A stretch of DNA of 41,016 nucleotides from Planctomycetota bacterium (GCA_020849795.1 JADZFR010000063.1:1-41016), one strand, 5' to 3'; positions 17,011-25,653 are shown, counted from the stretch's first letter. Notes: generated by a model not told the origin, from the letters alone. Made by a program: numbers and translations.

Positions 17011-18422
17011 TCGTTGCCCGGCAGCTTGTGCTTCTTGCGATAGGCCGCGAGGTTGTCGGTGTTCTCGGACACCTTCCAGCCCTGCCCCTGCTTCTCAAAC
17101 TTCACAAGATCCAGCAGTTCATGCTGGTCTGCGGGCACCTTGCCGCGCAGGCCCTCGGGGCTGTCCGAATCGTACTGATGACGCGTTGTGCCGTTGTCGC
17201 GGCTGACCTCAAACGAAACTACGTCGCCGACCGTCCAGGCCGCCACGCCCACGCCATTGAGGCTGAGCGCGATACTTGAAGAATGACCGGTGCCGCGCAC
17301 CACAACGCGCACCTGCAGGTTTTGCCCAAGCGCGCGCAGGCGCAGCGCGTCTTCCAGAAACCAGTCGGCTGTCTTCAACTCGCCGTGGCGTGCCTGCACG
17401 TCGTTCAGACGCAACATCAGCGCGTTGATGCTGTCCTCCAGCTTTGCCAGCTCGGCGGGGTCATGGGCGGCATCGGTCCCGACTTCCATCGCCAGCGACG
17501 CCAGCGACAGCGTCAATGACTGCCCGGCGGCGTCGCGCGCATCCATGCCCTGCGGCGTCCAGCGCATGCTCTCGCCGTTGCGCAGCGCCACGCTGCTGAA
17601 CTTGCGGCTGCCGGGCACCACCAGTACGTCGCCGTGCTTGACCTCGGCCTGGGCGTTGCGTGGCAGCGTCCAGCTGCGCAGGCTCTGCGCGTTGCTGCTC
17701 CAGTCCGCTTCGCCCTCGCTGGTGACCAGCACCTGTGCGCCCGGCAGTGCATGCAGCCGCGTGTCGCCGGTGCGCACCAGCAGCTGCGCGTCGCCGGCGG
17801 CGCTGATGAAGCCGCGGCCATCCAGCACGTTCAGGATCGGCGTCTTCATGTCGGCTTCGTAGGTGATGTTGAAAATCGCGTCGGCTTGCAGGACGGCACT
17901 GCTGCCGTCGAGCAACTGGATCGTCAATTCTTCGCCGGCCTTGGTCCATGCATCAAAGGGCACGGCTTCGGCCTGGCGCCAGTTGCCGCTGTTGTCTGAG
18001 ACCAGTGCAATGCCGCTTTCGACGGCGGCGGCGCGGTTGGTGTCGGCAACCGGGATCACGTCCGGCTCGGCCTCGGGGCGCAGGATGAAAAACAGTCCCA
18101 CCGCAACCAGCAGCATGGCGGCGGCCTGCGCGGCCCACAGCCACAGCGGCAGCGACAACAGCTTGCCGCGCGCGGGCGCGGACTCTTCACCCTGGGCACC
18201 AAGCATCAGCAGCGTGCGCTCAAGCGCGCGAGCCTCGGCCGGGCCCGAGCGTGCGTCGCGCACAATGGCGTCGCGCACCAGCGTCTGCTCGTGCCGAAAG
18301 CTGTCATACGTGGCGCGGCACTGGTCGCATTCGGCCAGGTGTTTCAGCAACGTCTCGCGTTCTGCGCCTTCGACCAGGTCGTAGGCCAGCGCCGTGAGGT
18401 CATGGGGTTCAGGATGCTGCAT
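17007..18422 (-). CDS. zinc-finger anti-sigma factor with FecR-like periplasmic domain, 471 aa
   Basis: The N-terminus carries the zinc-binding anti-sigma motif H-x3-C-x2-C (His28, Cys32, Cys35 in KHLAECDQCRA), which holds an ECF sigma factor inactive in the cytoplasm. One membrane helix follows at about 91-113 (LWLWAAQAAAMLLVAVGLFF). The long outside part starts with a FecR-like region (about 165-290), seen as IQLLDGSSAVLQADAIF, LDGRGFISA and LLVRTGDTRLHALPG; FecR domains sense external signals in iron uptake. The C-terminal 150 residues form another domain of unknown type. The gene's start overlaps the ECF sigma stop by 14 bases, so the two are translated together, as sigma/anti-sigma pairs usually are. 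The signal sensed is unknown. Confidence 0.9.
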   Translation of the reverse strand: MQHPEPHDLTALAYDLVEGAERETLLKHLAECDQCRATYDSFRHEQTLVRDAIVRDARSGPAEARALERTLLMLGAQGEESAPARGKLLSLPLWLWAAQAAAMLLVAVGLFFILRPEAEPDVIPVADTNRAAAVESGIALVSDNSGNWRQAEAVPFDAWTKAGEELTIQLLDGSSAVLQADAIFNITYEADMKTPILNVLDGRGFISAAGDAQLLVRTGDTRLHALPGAQVLVTSEGEADWSSNAQSLRSWTLPRNAQAEVKHGDVLVVPGSRKFSSVALRNGESMRWTPQGMDARDAAGQSLTLSLASLAMEVGTDAAHDPAELAKLEDSINALMLRLNDVQARHGELKTADWFLEDALRLRALGQNLQVRVVVRGTGHSSSIALSLNGVGVAAWTVGDVVSFEVSRDNGTTRHQYDSDSPEGLRGKVPADQHELLDLVKFEKQGQGWKVSENTDNLAAYRKKHKLPGND

Positions 18423-18942
18423 GGTCCTGCTCCGTGTTTGCGAGCTTTGCCCGCAAGCCTTCCAGTGCGCGGTGCAATGCTACCCGCACCGCGGTCTCTT
18501 TCATGCCTTCCAGGTCAGCGATTTCCTTGCTGCTGAGTTGCCCGAAGAACCGCAACTCCAGAATACGTCGCGTGCGGTCGGGCAGGTGGTGCAGCTCGCG
18601 CCGCACCGTCTCGAGGCTTTCTTCATGCGCCAGGCGCTCCAGCGCCACCAGCGTCGGGCTGTGGTCCGCGGGGTCGGGCAGGTCGTCGCTGATCGTCAGC
18701 TTCTTGCGTGAGCGGGCAATCTCGACACACACGTTGTGCGCGATGCCGAACAGCCACTTGCGAGCGTCCCGTGACGGGTCGTAGCTGCTGAAGTACTTGA
18801 AGGCCCGCATGAAGGTTTCCTGCAACGCGTCTTCGGCTTCGGCTTCTGTACCGAGGCGGCGGCGGCAATAGCCGAACAGGGGGCCGTGGTGCAACACGGC
18901 CAGCTTGCTCAACATCGAGCCCCTGTCTGCTTCGGCAGCCAT
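18409..18942 (-). CDS. ECF-type RNA polymerase sigma factor
   Basis: A 177-residue sigma-70 family protein with only regions 2 and 4. Region 2 is seen at about 15-80 (AEDALQETFMRAFKYF, RKWLFGIAHNVC) and region 4 at about 112-165 (LPDRTRRILELRFFGQLSSK followed by a helix-turn-helix). ATG 18942 is chosen because GAGGGGTGGG precedes it; an upstream in-frame ATG has no such signal. It is controlled by the anti-sigma factor encoded next, with which it overlaps. A possible self-regulated promoter lies just upstream (18964-18993). The regulon cannot be read from this window. Confidence 0.95.
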   Translation of the reverse strand: MAAEADRGSMLSKLAVLHHGPLFGYCRRRLGTEAEAEDALQETFMRAFKYFSSYDPSRDARKWLFGIAHNVCVEIARSRKKLTISDDLPDPADHSPTLVALERLAHEESLETVRRELHHLPDRTRRILELRFFGQLSSKEIADLEGMKETAVRVALHRALEGLRAKLANTEQDHAAS

Positions 18943-18963
18943 CCCACCCCTCAGTATTAACCA

Positions 18964-18993
18964 GACTACAGGCAGCGCAGCCCGCACGTTACA
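18964..18993 (-). promoter_or_regulatory. possible ECF-type autoregulated promoter
   Basis: On the minus strand TGTAAC (18993-18988) and GTAGTC (18969-18964) are 18 bp apart. AAC-containing -35 and GT-rich -10 boxes are typical of ECF promoters, and ECF genes are often self-regulated. Start point would fall about 15 bases before the ATG. Confidence 0.3.
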
Positions 18994-19012
18994 TGGAAAA
19001 AGGCGGGAATGG

Positions 19013-19828
19013 CTACTCGCCGCGCAGGTGGTGGACCATGGTGATCAGTTGCGCGCCCAGGCGGCTGCCCCGATTGTCGGTTACACGCTGGATCTGGGTG
19101 TCACCGGGGCCGGTGACCTTGGGCGGTTCTTCTTTCTCAAGCGCGTAGGCCACGATGTCGCCAAATGCCGCGACATAGCCGATGCGCACCGTGTCGTGGT
19201 CGCCCTCGGTATCTATGCGCACGAAGCGTTCCATGTGCAGCTTGTCTTTGCCCATCACCAGCTCGATCGGGTCGCGCTGTTCAAAGCCGACGCCTTCAAG
19301 CTTGCGGTAGATGTTGGCCACAATCACGCCCGAGGCCACGCTGTCCGGTGCCTGGATCACCACCAGTTTGCAGCTTTGCGGGTAATCCTGCGTTGCGGTC
19401 TTGTTGTCGTCCGTGCCGGTCATGATCTTGTAGCCGGTCGACAGGTAGTCCGCGCTTACGACGGGCATGGCTGCCCGGGCCGGGTCTTGCATGGAGATGT
19501 CCGCGTTCTGGCCGTCCCAGCCGCCATACGCCAGGCTTTCGCGAATCAACGATGGCACGCTGAACAGTTGCGCGAGCCGCCTGTGAGTCTCGGTGGGGGC
19601 CTTGCTCAGGTCGATTGCGGGTGCGCTGTCGATCGGTTGGCGCTCGGCGCGGTCGCCCTCAAGGCTGGTTTCTTTCGGTGCCGCGGGCGCATGGTTGCCC
19701 TCACCGCCGCAAGCCGCGAGAGGCAGGCAACTCAAAACGAGCAATGAAGACTGGACAACAAGCAGGCCAGCCCGCCGCCACTTTGCATTGGCCGTTGCCA
19801 ATTGTTCATTGCCCATGCTGAAGCTCAT
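19013..19828 (-). CDS. lipoprotein coupled to guaA, about 271 aa
   Basis: The start ATG at 19828 overlaps the guaA stop in an ATGA, with GAGTGGG upstream; an alternative ATG is at 19816, so the first four residues are uncertain. A long polar N-region leads to the hydrophobic core [14 protein letters not shown], whose last Cys is a lipobox. The mature protein has no family I know; it is soluble and charged, with [19 protein letters not shown] and [20 protein letters not shown] as its most ordered segments. Co-translation with a purine biosynthesis gene is odd for an envelope protein. The first 25 codons, rich in Asn/Ala/Thr, may come from an inserted repeat. It ends 70 bases before the ECF sigma gene. 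Confidence 0.75.
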   Translation of the reverse strand: MSFSMGNEQLATANAKWRRAGLLVVQSSLLVLSCLPLAACGGEGNHAPAAPKETSLEGDRAERQPIDSAPAIDLSKAPTETHRRLAQLFSVPSLIRESLAYGGWDGQNADISMQDPARAAMPVVSADYLSTGYKIMTGTDDNKTATQDYPQSCKLVVIQAPDSVASGVIVANIYRKLEGVGFEQRDPIELVMGKDKLHMERFVRIDTEGDHDTVRIGYVAAFGDIVAYALEKEEPPKVTGPGDTQIQRVTDNRGSRLGAQLITMVHHLRGE

Positions 19829-21390
19829 TCCCACTCAATCGTCGCCGGCGGTTTGCTGCTGATGTCGTACACCACCCGGTTGAAGCCCCGCACCTCATTG
19901 ATGATGCGGTTACTGATCTTGCGCAGCAGGTCATAGTCCAGCCGCGCCCAGTCTGCCGTCATGCCGTCCACACTCTCGACTGCTCGCAGGGCGCACGTGT
20001 ACTCGTGCGTACGCTCGTCGCCCATGACGCCGATGCTCTTGACCGGCAGCAGCACGGCGAATGACTGCCAGATCTGCTTTTCCAGGCCGGCCTTGCGGAT
20101 CTCTTCTCGAACGATCAAGTCGGCTTTGCGTAGAATAGAAAGTCGATCTTCGGTGATATCGCCCAAGCAGCGCACGGCGAGGCCGGGGCCGGGAAAAGGC
20201 TGGCGCCAGACCAGCTGGTCGGGCAGGCCCAGCTCGCGGCCGACTTCGCGCACCTCATCTTTGAACAGGTAGCGCAGGGGCTCGACCAGTTCGAAATCCA
20301 TATCCTCAGGCAACCCACCGACGTTGTGATGGCGCTTGATCATGGCGGTCGGCCCGCCGTGGGCGGCGACGCTTTCGATCACGTCGGGGTACAGCGTGCC
20401 CTGGGCCAGGAACTTTGCGTCTTTGACCTTGCGCGCCTCGACCTCGAACACACGAATGAACTCTTCGCCGATGATAATCCGCTTCTGGTCAGGGTCGGAG
20501 ACCCCCGCCAGCTTGGTCAAAAAGCGTTGGCCGGCGTCCACCACAACCAGGTTCAGCTTGAAGTGGCCCTCGAATGCACTTCGAACTTCTTCGACTTCGC
20601 CGCTGCGCAACAACCCGTTGTCCACCATGATGCAGGTGATCTGGCCCGGCACGGCTTTGCTGATCAGGGCCGCTACGACGCTTGAGTCCACGCCGCCGGA
20701 AAGCCCGCAGATGATGTGGCCCTTGCCGACCTGCCTGGCGATGCGTTCGCATTGTTCGTCGATGAAACTGCTCATCTGCCAGTCGCCGCGGCAGTGGGCC
20801 ACGTTGAACAGGAAGTTTTTCAGTACCATGCGGCCGTTGACGCTGTGCTTGACCTCGGGGTGAAACTGCACGCCATAGAAGGGGTGCAAGCGGTGCTTGA
20901 CCGCCGCGTACTCGCAGCTTGGCGTCGTGGCAAGCACCTCAAACTCTTTGGGCAGGCTGGTGACCTTGTCGCCGTGGGACATCCAGACACGCGTGGCGTC
21001 TGGGTTTTCGGCCAGTTCGCGGTTCATGCCGCCGAGCAGGATGTCTTCGTGGTTGATGTGCAGCTCGGCATGGCCGAATTCGCGCGCGTTGCTGCGTTCA
21101 ACCTTGCCACCCAGCACCTGGCTGCCCAACTGCATGCCGTAGCAGATGCCCAGCACGGGCATGCCGCTGGTAAAGATGTTGGGGTCAACGGTGGGCGAGT
21201 TTTCGCCGTACACGCTGGCCGGGCCGCCCGAGATGATGATCGCCTTGGGCCCGCGGGCCATCAGCGTATCCAGCGTCGTGGTGTGCGGCAGAATTTCCGA
21301 ATACACACCCAGCTCGCGCGTGCGGCGCGCGATCAACTGCGTGTACTGCGATCCCATGTCCAGGATGACGACGTGTTCGTGTGCCGCCAT
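19825..21390 (-). CDS. guaA: GMP synthase (glutamine-hydrolysing)
   Basis: GuaA aminates XMP to GMP with ATP and glutamine, the last step of guanine nucleotide synthesis. The start ATG 21390 has GGAGG nine bases upstream. The 521-residue protein has the class I glutamine amidotransferase domain first (Cys83 in GICYGMQ, His177 and Glu179 in VQFHPEV), then the ATP pyrophosphatase domain with P-loop SGGVDSS (231-237) and the C-terminal dimerisation domain ending [17 protein letters not shown], the conserved end of the family. All catalytic residues are present. It has its own promoter with a hairpin in the leader, and its stop overlaps the next gene. A guanine deaminase gene, which degrades guanine, lies at 36024. 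Confidence 0.98.
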   Translation of the reverse strand: MAAHEHVVILDMGSQYTQLIARRTRELGVYSEILPHTTTLDTLMARGPKAIIISGGPASVYGENSPTVDPNIFTSGMPVLGICYGMQLGSQVLGGKVERSNAREFGHAELHINHEDILLGGMNRELAENPDATRVWMSHGDKVTSLPKEFEVLATTPSCEYAAVKHRLHPFYGVQFHPEVKHSVNGRMVLKNFLFNVAHCRGDWQMSSFIDEQCERIARQVGKGHIICGLSGGVDSSVVAALISKAVPGQITCIMVDNGLLRSGEVEEVRSAFEGHFKLNLVVVDAGQRFLTKLAGVSDPDQKRIIIGEEFIRVFEVEARKVKDAKFLAQGTLYPDVIESVAAHGGPTAMIKRHHNVGGLPEDMDFELVEPLRYLFKDEVREVGRELGLPDQLVWRQPFPGPGLAVRCLGDITEDRLSILRKADLIVREEIRKAGLEKQIWQSFAVLLPVKSIGVMGDERTHEYTCALRAVESVDGMTADWARLDYDLLRKISNRIINEVRGFNRVVYDISSKPPATIEWE

Positions 21391-21409
21391 AAAGCCTCCA
21401 AAAGCACAA

Positions 21410-21434
21410 GCGGGGACGCTTTGAACGTCCCCGC
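21410..21434 (-). promoter_or_regulatory. hairpin in the guaA leader
   Basis: GCGGGGACG and CGTCCCCGC form a perfect 9-bp stem around a 7-base loop, followed on the minus strand by TTGTGCTTTT and then the GGAGG of guaA. It lies between the guaA promoter and its ribosome binding site, so it could act as an attenuator; it could also be the terminator of the upstream operon. Confidence 0.4.
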
Positions 21435-21448
21435 CGGGGCAAAAGAAG

Positions 21449-21476
21449 AGTATAGGCCGCGCGCTTTCCTGCGCAA
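21449..21476 (-). promoter_or_regulatory. guaA promoter
   Basis: On the minus strand TTGCGC (21476-21471), 16-bp spacer, TATACT (21454-21449). The start point would give a leader of about 50 bases. Confidence 0.6.
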
Positions 21477-21504
21477 TTACCAATGAGCGATTCCCTTTGC
21501 CCAG

Positions 21505-22386
21505 TTACTGGTCGCGGGGGCCTTTGCGTTTGCGGTCTTCGCCGGGCATGCCGTTGCGGTTGGCCGGGCCAAAGCCGCCGTCGCGGGGTTGCGGCTTGTT
21601 GTTGCGCTTGTGCTCGCGCATTTCGTTCTGCCACTGTTCCTTCAGTTCTTTGCGCAGCAGGTCGGCGGCTTTCTCGATGCTCAGGTTGGGCAACTGGGCC
21701 ATCACCCGCTCGCGGGCCTCGGTGTTCAGGCGCTGCAGCATCATGTCCAGTGTCCAGACGTCGGCCATCACACGCCGCAGTTCTTGCCGCGCCTGTTCGT
21801 CGCCGGCGCGGGCTTTCTGCTGCAACTCTTTCACGTGCGGAAACGCCTCTTCCAGCGCTGCGCGGCGCTTGCGGTTGTGTTCTTCGTACAGCTTCATTGC
21901 CTCGCGCTGCCGTTCGATGGGCGGTAAACCGGCCAGGCGCTGCTGTTCAGCGTCGGGCAGCGTGCGCAGGAATGCAAGTGCCCTGCGCCGCACCAGCATC
22001 TGGTGCAGGGCCTTTACGCGCTCGGCGCCATCAAGCTCCATGGCGCGCTTGAACTCGGGACCGCCCGTGCGCTTGAGCATCTGCAGCTCATTCGCCAGCG
22101 TCATCAGCCGCGCTCGCTGCAGATAGCCCATCGTGCGCAACTGCTCAAGGTTCTCGCGCTCGGCTTGCGTCAGGATCGGCTTGCCGGCCTTGGCGTCGGC
22201 CATGGCCTGCTGCTGCCGGTCTTTGTCCAGGCGCTTGAACACGCGCTGGCGGTGGCGCAGGCGCTCTTTCTGCTCTTTGGGAAGGCTCTGGTACCACTGG
22301 CGCAAGCCGGCTTCGTCGGCCGGGATTTCCTGCGCCAGCAGCGGCAGGGCAAGCATCGCAATCAAGAGAATCGGCAGGAAGCGCAT
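21505..22386 (-). CDS. exported helical, charged protein, 293 aa
   Basis: A signal peptide (MRFLPILLIAMLALPLLAQE) is followed by a protein made almost wholly of long amphipathic helices rich in Arg, Glu, Gln and Leu. Segments of the type L-x-x-LP-x-EQ-x-RL recur (LRQWYQSLPKEQKERLRHR, FLRTLPDAEQQRLAGLPP), as in the DUF3106-like proteins found beside anti-sigma factors in planctomycetes and proteobacteria. The last 30 residues are a basic, Gly/Pro/Asn-rich, probably disordered tail. Its ATG overlaps the stop of the preceding membrane gene by one base (TAATG), so both are made together. Role unknown; an envelope-stress partner of the upstream protein is a reasonable guess. Confidence 0.85.
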   Translation of the reverse strand: MRFLPILLIAMLALPLLAQEIPADEAGLRQWYQSLPKEQKERLRHRQRVFKRLDKDRQQQAMADAKAGKPILTQAERENLEQLRTMGYLQRARLMTLANELQMLKRTGGPEFKRAMELDGAERVKALHQMLVRRRALAFLRTLPDAEQQRLAGLPPIERQREAMKLYEEHNRKRRAALEEAFPHVKELQQKARAGDEQARQELRRVMADVWTLDMMLQRLNTEARERVMAQLPNLSIEKAADLLRKELKEQWQNEMREHKRNNKPQPRDGGFGPANRNGMPGEDRKRKGPRDQ

Positions 22387-23015
22387 TACTCAGCCTCCTT
22401 GGCGGCAAGCTGTTCCAGCAGGTCCTGTTCCTGGATCAGGCCCAGATCGTCCGGGTTCTGCACACGCTCAAGCTCGGAAAACGCGGTGTCCGCGAGCAGC
22501 TTCAACTGGCGCAGGTCCTCAACGCTGAGGGTGCTGTCAGCCTTGGCTGCGGGCTCGCCGTGGGCAAGGTAATCGAACTCATCGAACTCGACCTCCGCAG
22601 TTTCGTCCGGGTCGTCTTCGGCAATCGTTTCCGGGGTGTCGGTCACCGGCGGCGTGTCGTCGCCGTTCATGAACATGAAAATGCCAACGCCGATCAACAG
22701 CGCAGCCGCAATCGGGCCCGCCAGCTTCAGCAGCAAACCGCCGCGGCTGCCGGCTGTATCGCCGTAGACTTTGCCTTCGTGGAAGCGTTTCCAGAACCGG
22801 CCCTGAAAACCCTCACTCAGCTCGGGCACGTCGTAGTACCCAAGCCATTGTTCCAGCGTCTGTTCCTGGGTGATGGCCAGTTTCAATTGCGGGTCGTGCT
22901 CAGCCGCGGCCAGCAGCTCGCGGGCGCGCTGGGGGTCAAGTGTGCCCCTCGCGAACGCAGCGATTTCCTGCTGCAGGTCTTGCGGGAAACTCTCGTTCTT
23001 TTTCTGGTCCGCCAT
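22386..23015 (-). CDS. single-pass membrane protein, anti-sigma-like, 209 aa
   Basis: ATG 23015 follows GGAG by nine bases. The cytoplasmic part (about 1-93) is helical and resembles the N-terminus of anti-sigma factors without the zinc motif: FARGTLDPQRARELLAAAEH then a region up to RFWKRFHEGK. One membrane helix follows at about 94-117 (LLKLAGPIAAALLIGVGIFM). The outside part is acidic (EDDPDETAEVEFDEFD) and ends in a short helix. No sigma gene lies beside it, so if it is an anti-sigma factor its partner is elsewhere. It is the first gene of a two-gene operon with the helical exported protein, and is divergent from the peptidase gene at 23112, 96 bases away. Confidence 0.82.
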   Translation of the reverse strand: MADQKKNESFPQDLQQEIAAFARGTLDPQRARELLAAAEHDPQLKLAITQEQTLEQWLGYYDVPELSEGFQGRFWKRFHEGKVYGDTAGSRGGLLLKLAGPIAAALLIGVGIFMFMNGDDTPPVTDTPETIAEDDPDETAEVEFDEFDYLAHGEPAAKADSTLSVEDLRQLKLLADTAFSELERVQNPDDLGLIQEQDLLEQLAAKEAE

Positions 23016-23111
23016 CGCTGTGCTCCGGCCCCGGTTTTTTTCAGCTATACCGCGGCATGTAAGTGTTAAACCCAGTGGCATCACAGAGGTTGCGCCAAAA
23101 AACGGAGTTCT

Positions 23112-25484
23112 ATGGCTGCCCGCCAGCGTATCCCTTTGCCCGCCATTGCTTTCCTGATCCTGTTGCTGCTTGGGCTGGGGGTAGGCGGCTGGCTTGTTTC
23201 GCAGGATAAGCAGCCGCGCGTCAACAGCCTCGACGTCGCCGAGCAAGACAACACCCCGGCCAATGAGCCGCCCCAGAGCAACGCTGCCCCCGAGTCAGAA
23301 CCAGAGCCGGAACCCGAGCCGGAACCTGTGCCCGAGCCCGTCGAGGGGCGCACCCACGTCGCGATGCCGCAACTCACGCGCTTTCGCGCGCTGGTGCTTG
23401 AGGCTGACGCCGCGCTGGCTGTCAGTGAGCCGCCGGCGGCCAAGAGTGACGAGGCCTGGTTGTTCTGCTCGACCCTTGAGCAACTCAAGTCACGGTTTGC
23501 GCCGCACGCGCGACTGGTGTACGAGGGGCTTGCCCAGCCGTCCGACATCACGTCATTCAGCGCCGAGGTTTCGGCGGCCTTTCTGCGGCCGGACGTGGCC
23601 CGAGGCTCGTACACAATAAAGGAAGGCTCGCGCGCGGCGCTATGGTCGCGTGAGGGCGTGCGCCTGCCCGACGCAGAGCACATTTCGCCGCCGGGTGTGT
23701 ATGCGCCGATCACACGCCGGCTTCAAGAGAGCGTGGATGTGGCGTCGGTCGGAAACTGGCTGTCGGCGATAGAGTCAGAGTTCGGCAAGACCGATTACAC
23801 CGAAGCACTGCCGCTCGACTTCGTGATTTTCCGCGACGACGCCGAGTACCTGAACTTTTCGCGCAAGCGGCTGCGGCTGGATGTGCCCGGGTGGTCGGCC
23901 GGGTTGTTCAGCTCAAGCTGGGAGGTGGTGTGCATCCCGGTGCTCGACAGCACATGCCTGGCCGAGGTGATCCGGCACGAGATGTTTCACGCCGTGCAGT
24001 CGCGCCTTGCCCCGGAAAGCCTGCTGGTGCCGTGGTTTGCCGAGGGCACAGCCGAGTGGCTTGATAAGGCCGCGCCCTTGTCTGGGGCCGTACGCACACA
24101 CCCCGAGTTTGCGACCGCGGCGTGGGGCTACCTGGGTGTGCTGATCGAGCGCGGCTATGAAGTGAAGCTGCGCGAATTGCTGGAGATGGAACTCGCGGAT
24201 TTTTACGCCAATCCTGAGCTGCACTATCTTCTGGCGTACTGCTGGGTGGATTTCGCCCGCAGCGAAGAAGACCTGCTGCCGCACTACCGGCAGTTCTGGG
24301 AACTGATGAAACAGGGCGTCAGCCGCCAACAGGCATTTGCCCGCACCTTCGGCACGCTGAACTTTGACGAGCTGACGCAGCGCTTTCTGGCCCGCGCGCG
24401 CCGCGCACCACGCAACACCATGCCGCCGCGCTTTTCGCACGACGCGCCGGAAGCGGCGTTCGGCAACCTGCCCGGCAAGCTGGGCGGCACACCCGAGCCC
24501 CCGGCGAAAGAAGGCGAAGTCGCCAGCGGCTGGTATGCCACGCTGGCCGAGCTTGAGCGGCGCGGCATCGACACGGCGCGCGCCGCGTACTTCAAGGGCG
24601 ACTTCGACCTGGTGGTTGTCGCGATCGACAGCAGCGAGACGATGGCCGGCAAGATTGAAGAGGAGTGGTTTGACTGGGAGGGCTACTCACGCTGGCTGTT
24701 CTCGTTGCGCTATGCCGGCACGCTGGCATTCAACCGCAAGGGCAGTGACGGCACGGAAGAAGTCCCGCCGGAAGTACTGATGGCAATGGTCGAAGCCGTG
24801 CTGACCGACAAGACTGCCGACTTTGTCGAAGCCACGGGCGTGAAAGTACCCGACCAGATCGTCAGCGACGTGAAAGACAACTACAAGCGCTTTGACCTGC
24901 AACCGGCCAGGCTCAAGGTCTTGCCGCGGCGCGAACTCAGCCTGCACACCGCCGAGAGCATCACGTGGTTCTGGGGCACACGCCAGGACCGCGCCAAGGT
25001 CGTGGTCGTGGACTTCAACACCAAGGTGCAGACCGAGAAAGAGGAAAGCGCGTTCAAGGCCGACGGCTTCAAAAGCAGCGCCAGCCCGATCCAGAAGCTG
25101 TTCGCCAAGACCAAGGCCAACGCCGCGCCCTTTGGCGCCGACGGCACCGACTGCGACTGGTGGCAGGGTTTGACCGGCATTACCGAGACCGCCCGGGGCG
25201 AGAGTGGCACACGGGTCGCGTGCCTGTTTTTCACCGACGGGCTGAACAGCAGCGGCGCCTATGGGCACGCTGCCGCGGGCGTAAGCATGGAGAACTATCT
25301 GCGCGACCAGGAAGCGATGGCCGACGCGTACTTTCTGATGTGGCAGGAAGCCTCGCTGGACAACGCCAACTCGGTGCTGCAGCTGGTGGCCCTGCCGGGC
25401 GCCGAGAACAAGGGTTTGCAGTTCGTGCGCCAGAAAGTCACGCAGGCCAAGCTCGACACGTGGTCTGAGCGCTTTCGCAAGTAG
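23112..25484 (+). CDS. membrane-anchored metallopeptidase-like protein fused to a VWA-like domain, 790 aa
   Basis: One N-terminal membrane helix (IAFLILLLLGLGVGGWLV) anchors the protein, and a Pro/Glu repeat (EPEPEPEPEPVPEP, about 62-75) forms a stalk. Residues 200-430 hold a gluzincin-type peptidase: HEMFH (289-293) is the zinc motif, and WFAEGTAEW supplies the third ligand and a conserved Glu (Glu311/Glu315), as in the peptidase MA/DUF1570 group. The C-terminal half resembles a von Willebrand factor A domain: VVVAIDSSETM (Asp506, Ser508, Thr510 as metal site), VVVDFNTK, and CLFFTDGLNSSG. GGAG precedes ATG 23112. The two-domain combination is unusual. Substrate unknown; it faces the periplasm or outside. 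Confidence 0.85.
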   Translation: MAARQRIPLPAIAFLILLLLGLGVGGWLVSQDKQPRVNSLDVAEQDNTPANEPPQSNAAPESEPEPEPEPEPVPEPVEGRTHVAMPQLTRFRALVLEADAALAVSEPPAAKSDEAWLFCSTLEQLKSRFAPHARLVYEGLAQPSDITSFSAEVSAAFLRPDVARGSYTIKEGSRAALWSREGVRLPDAEHISPPGVYAPITRRLQESVDVASVGNWLSAIESEFGKTDYTEALPLDFVIFRDDAEYLNFSRKRLRLDVPGWSAGLFSSSWEVVCIPVLDSTCLAEVIRHEMFHAVQSRLAPESLLVPWFAEGTAEWLDKAAPLSGAVRTHPEFATAAWGYLGVLIERGYEVKLRELLEMELADFYANPELHYLLAYCWVDFARSEEDLLPHYRQFWELMKQGVSRQQAFARTFGTLNFDELTQRFLARARRAPRNTMPPRFSHDAPEAAFGNLPGKLGGTPEPPAKEGEVASGWYATLAELERRGIDTARAAYFKGDFDLVVVAIDSSETMAGKIEEEWFDWEGYSRWLFSLRYAGTLAFNRKGSDGTEEVPPEVLMAMVEAVLTDKTADFVEATGVKVPDQIVSDVKDNYKRFDLQPARLKVLPRRELSLHTAESITWFWGTRQDRAKVVVVDFNTKVQTEKEESAFKADGFKSSASPIQKLFAKTKANAAPFGADGTDCDWWQGLTGITETARGESGTRVACLFFTDGLNSSGAYGHAAAGVSMENYLRDQEAMADAYFLMWQEASLDNANSVLQLVALPGAENKGLQFVRQKVTQAKLDTWSERFRK

Positions 25485-25501
25485 CGGTGCCCTGCGCCCC
25501 G

Positions 25502-25529
25502 TTGACGAGCAACCCCGCCGCGTTACCTT
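25502..25529 (+). promoter_or_regulatory. promoter of tRNA-His
   Basis: TTGACG (25502-25507), 16-bp spacer, TACCTT (25524-25529), ending 11 bases before the tRNA. Same -35 and spacing as the initiator tRNA promoter. Confidence 0.47.
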
Positions 25530-25540
25530 ACGCGCGCGAT

Positions 25541-25618
25541 GCGGCTAGTAGCTCAGTTGGTTAGAGCACCAGATTGTGGATCTGGGGGTCGCGGGTTCAA
25601 GTCCCGTCTAGCCGCCCA
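25541..25618 (+). tRNA. tRNA-His (anticodon GTG)
   Basis: A full cloverleaf with anticodon stem CCAGA/TCTGG around TTGTGGA. The extra G at position -1 (25541) faces C73 (25615), the identity pair of tRNA-His. Acceptor stem CGGCTAG/CTAGCCG, D stem GCTC/GAGC, T arm GCGGG TTCAAGT CCCGT, and an encoded CCA (25616-25618). Confidence 0.97.
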
Positions 25619-25629
25619 TCCCTTCAATC

Positions 25630-25653
25630 AGCCCGCGACACGCGTCGCGGGCT
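25630..25653. terminator. terminator after tRNA-His, shared with the convergent regulator gene
   Basis: A perfect 10-bp stem AGCCCGCGAC (25630-25639) and GTCGCGGGCT (25644-25653) with an ACGC loop, followed by TTCACTT on the plus strand. It abuts the stop codon of the minus-strand gene at 25655. Confidence 0.75.

Noticed and set aside
21391..21440. Purine riboswitch before guaA
   Set aside because: The conserved three-way junction core of the purine riboswitch is not present; only one hairpin is seen.
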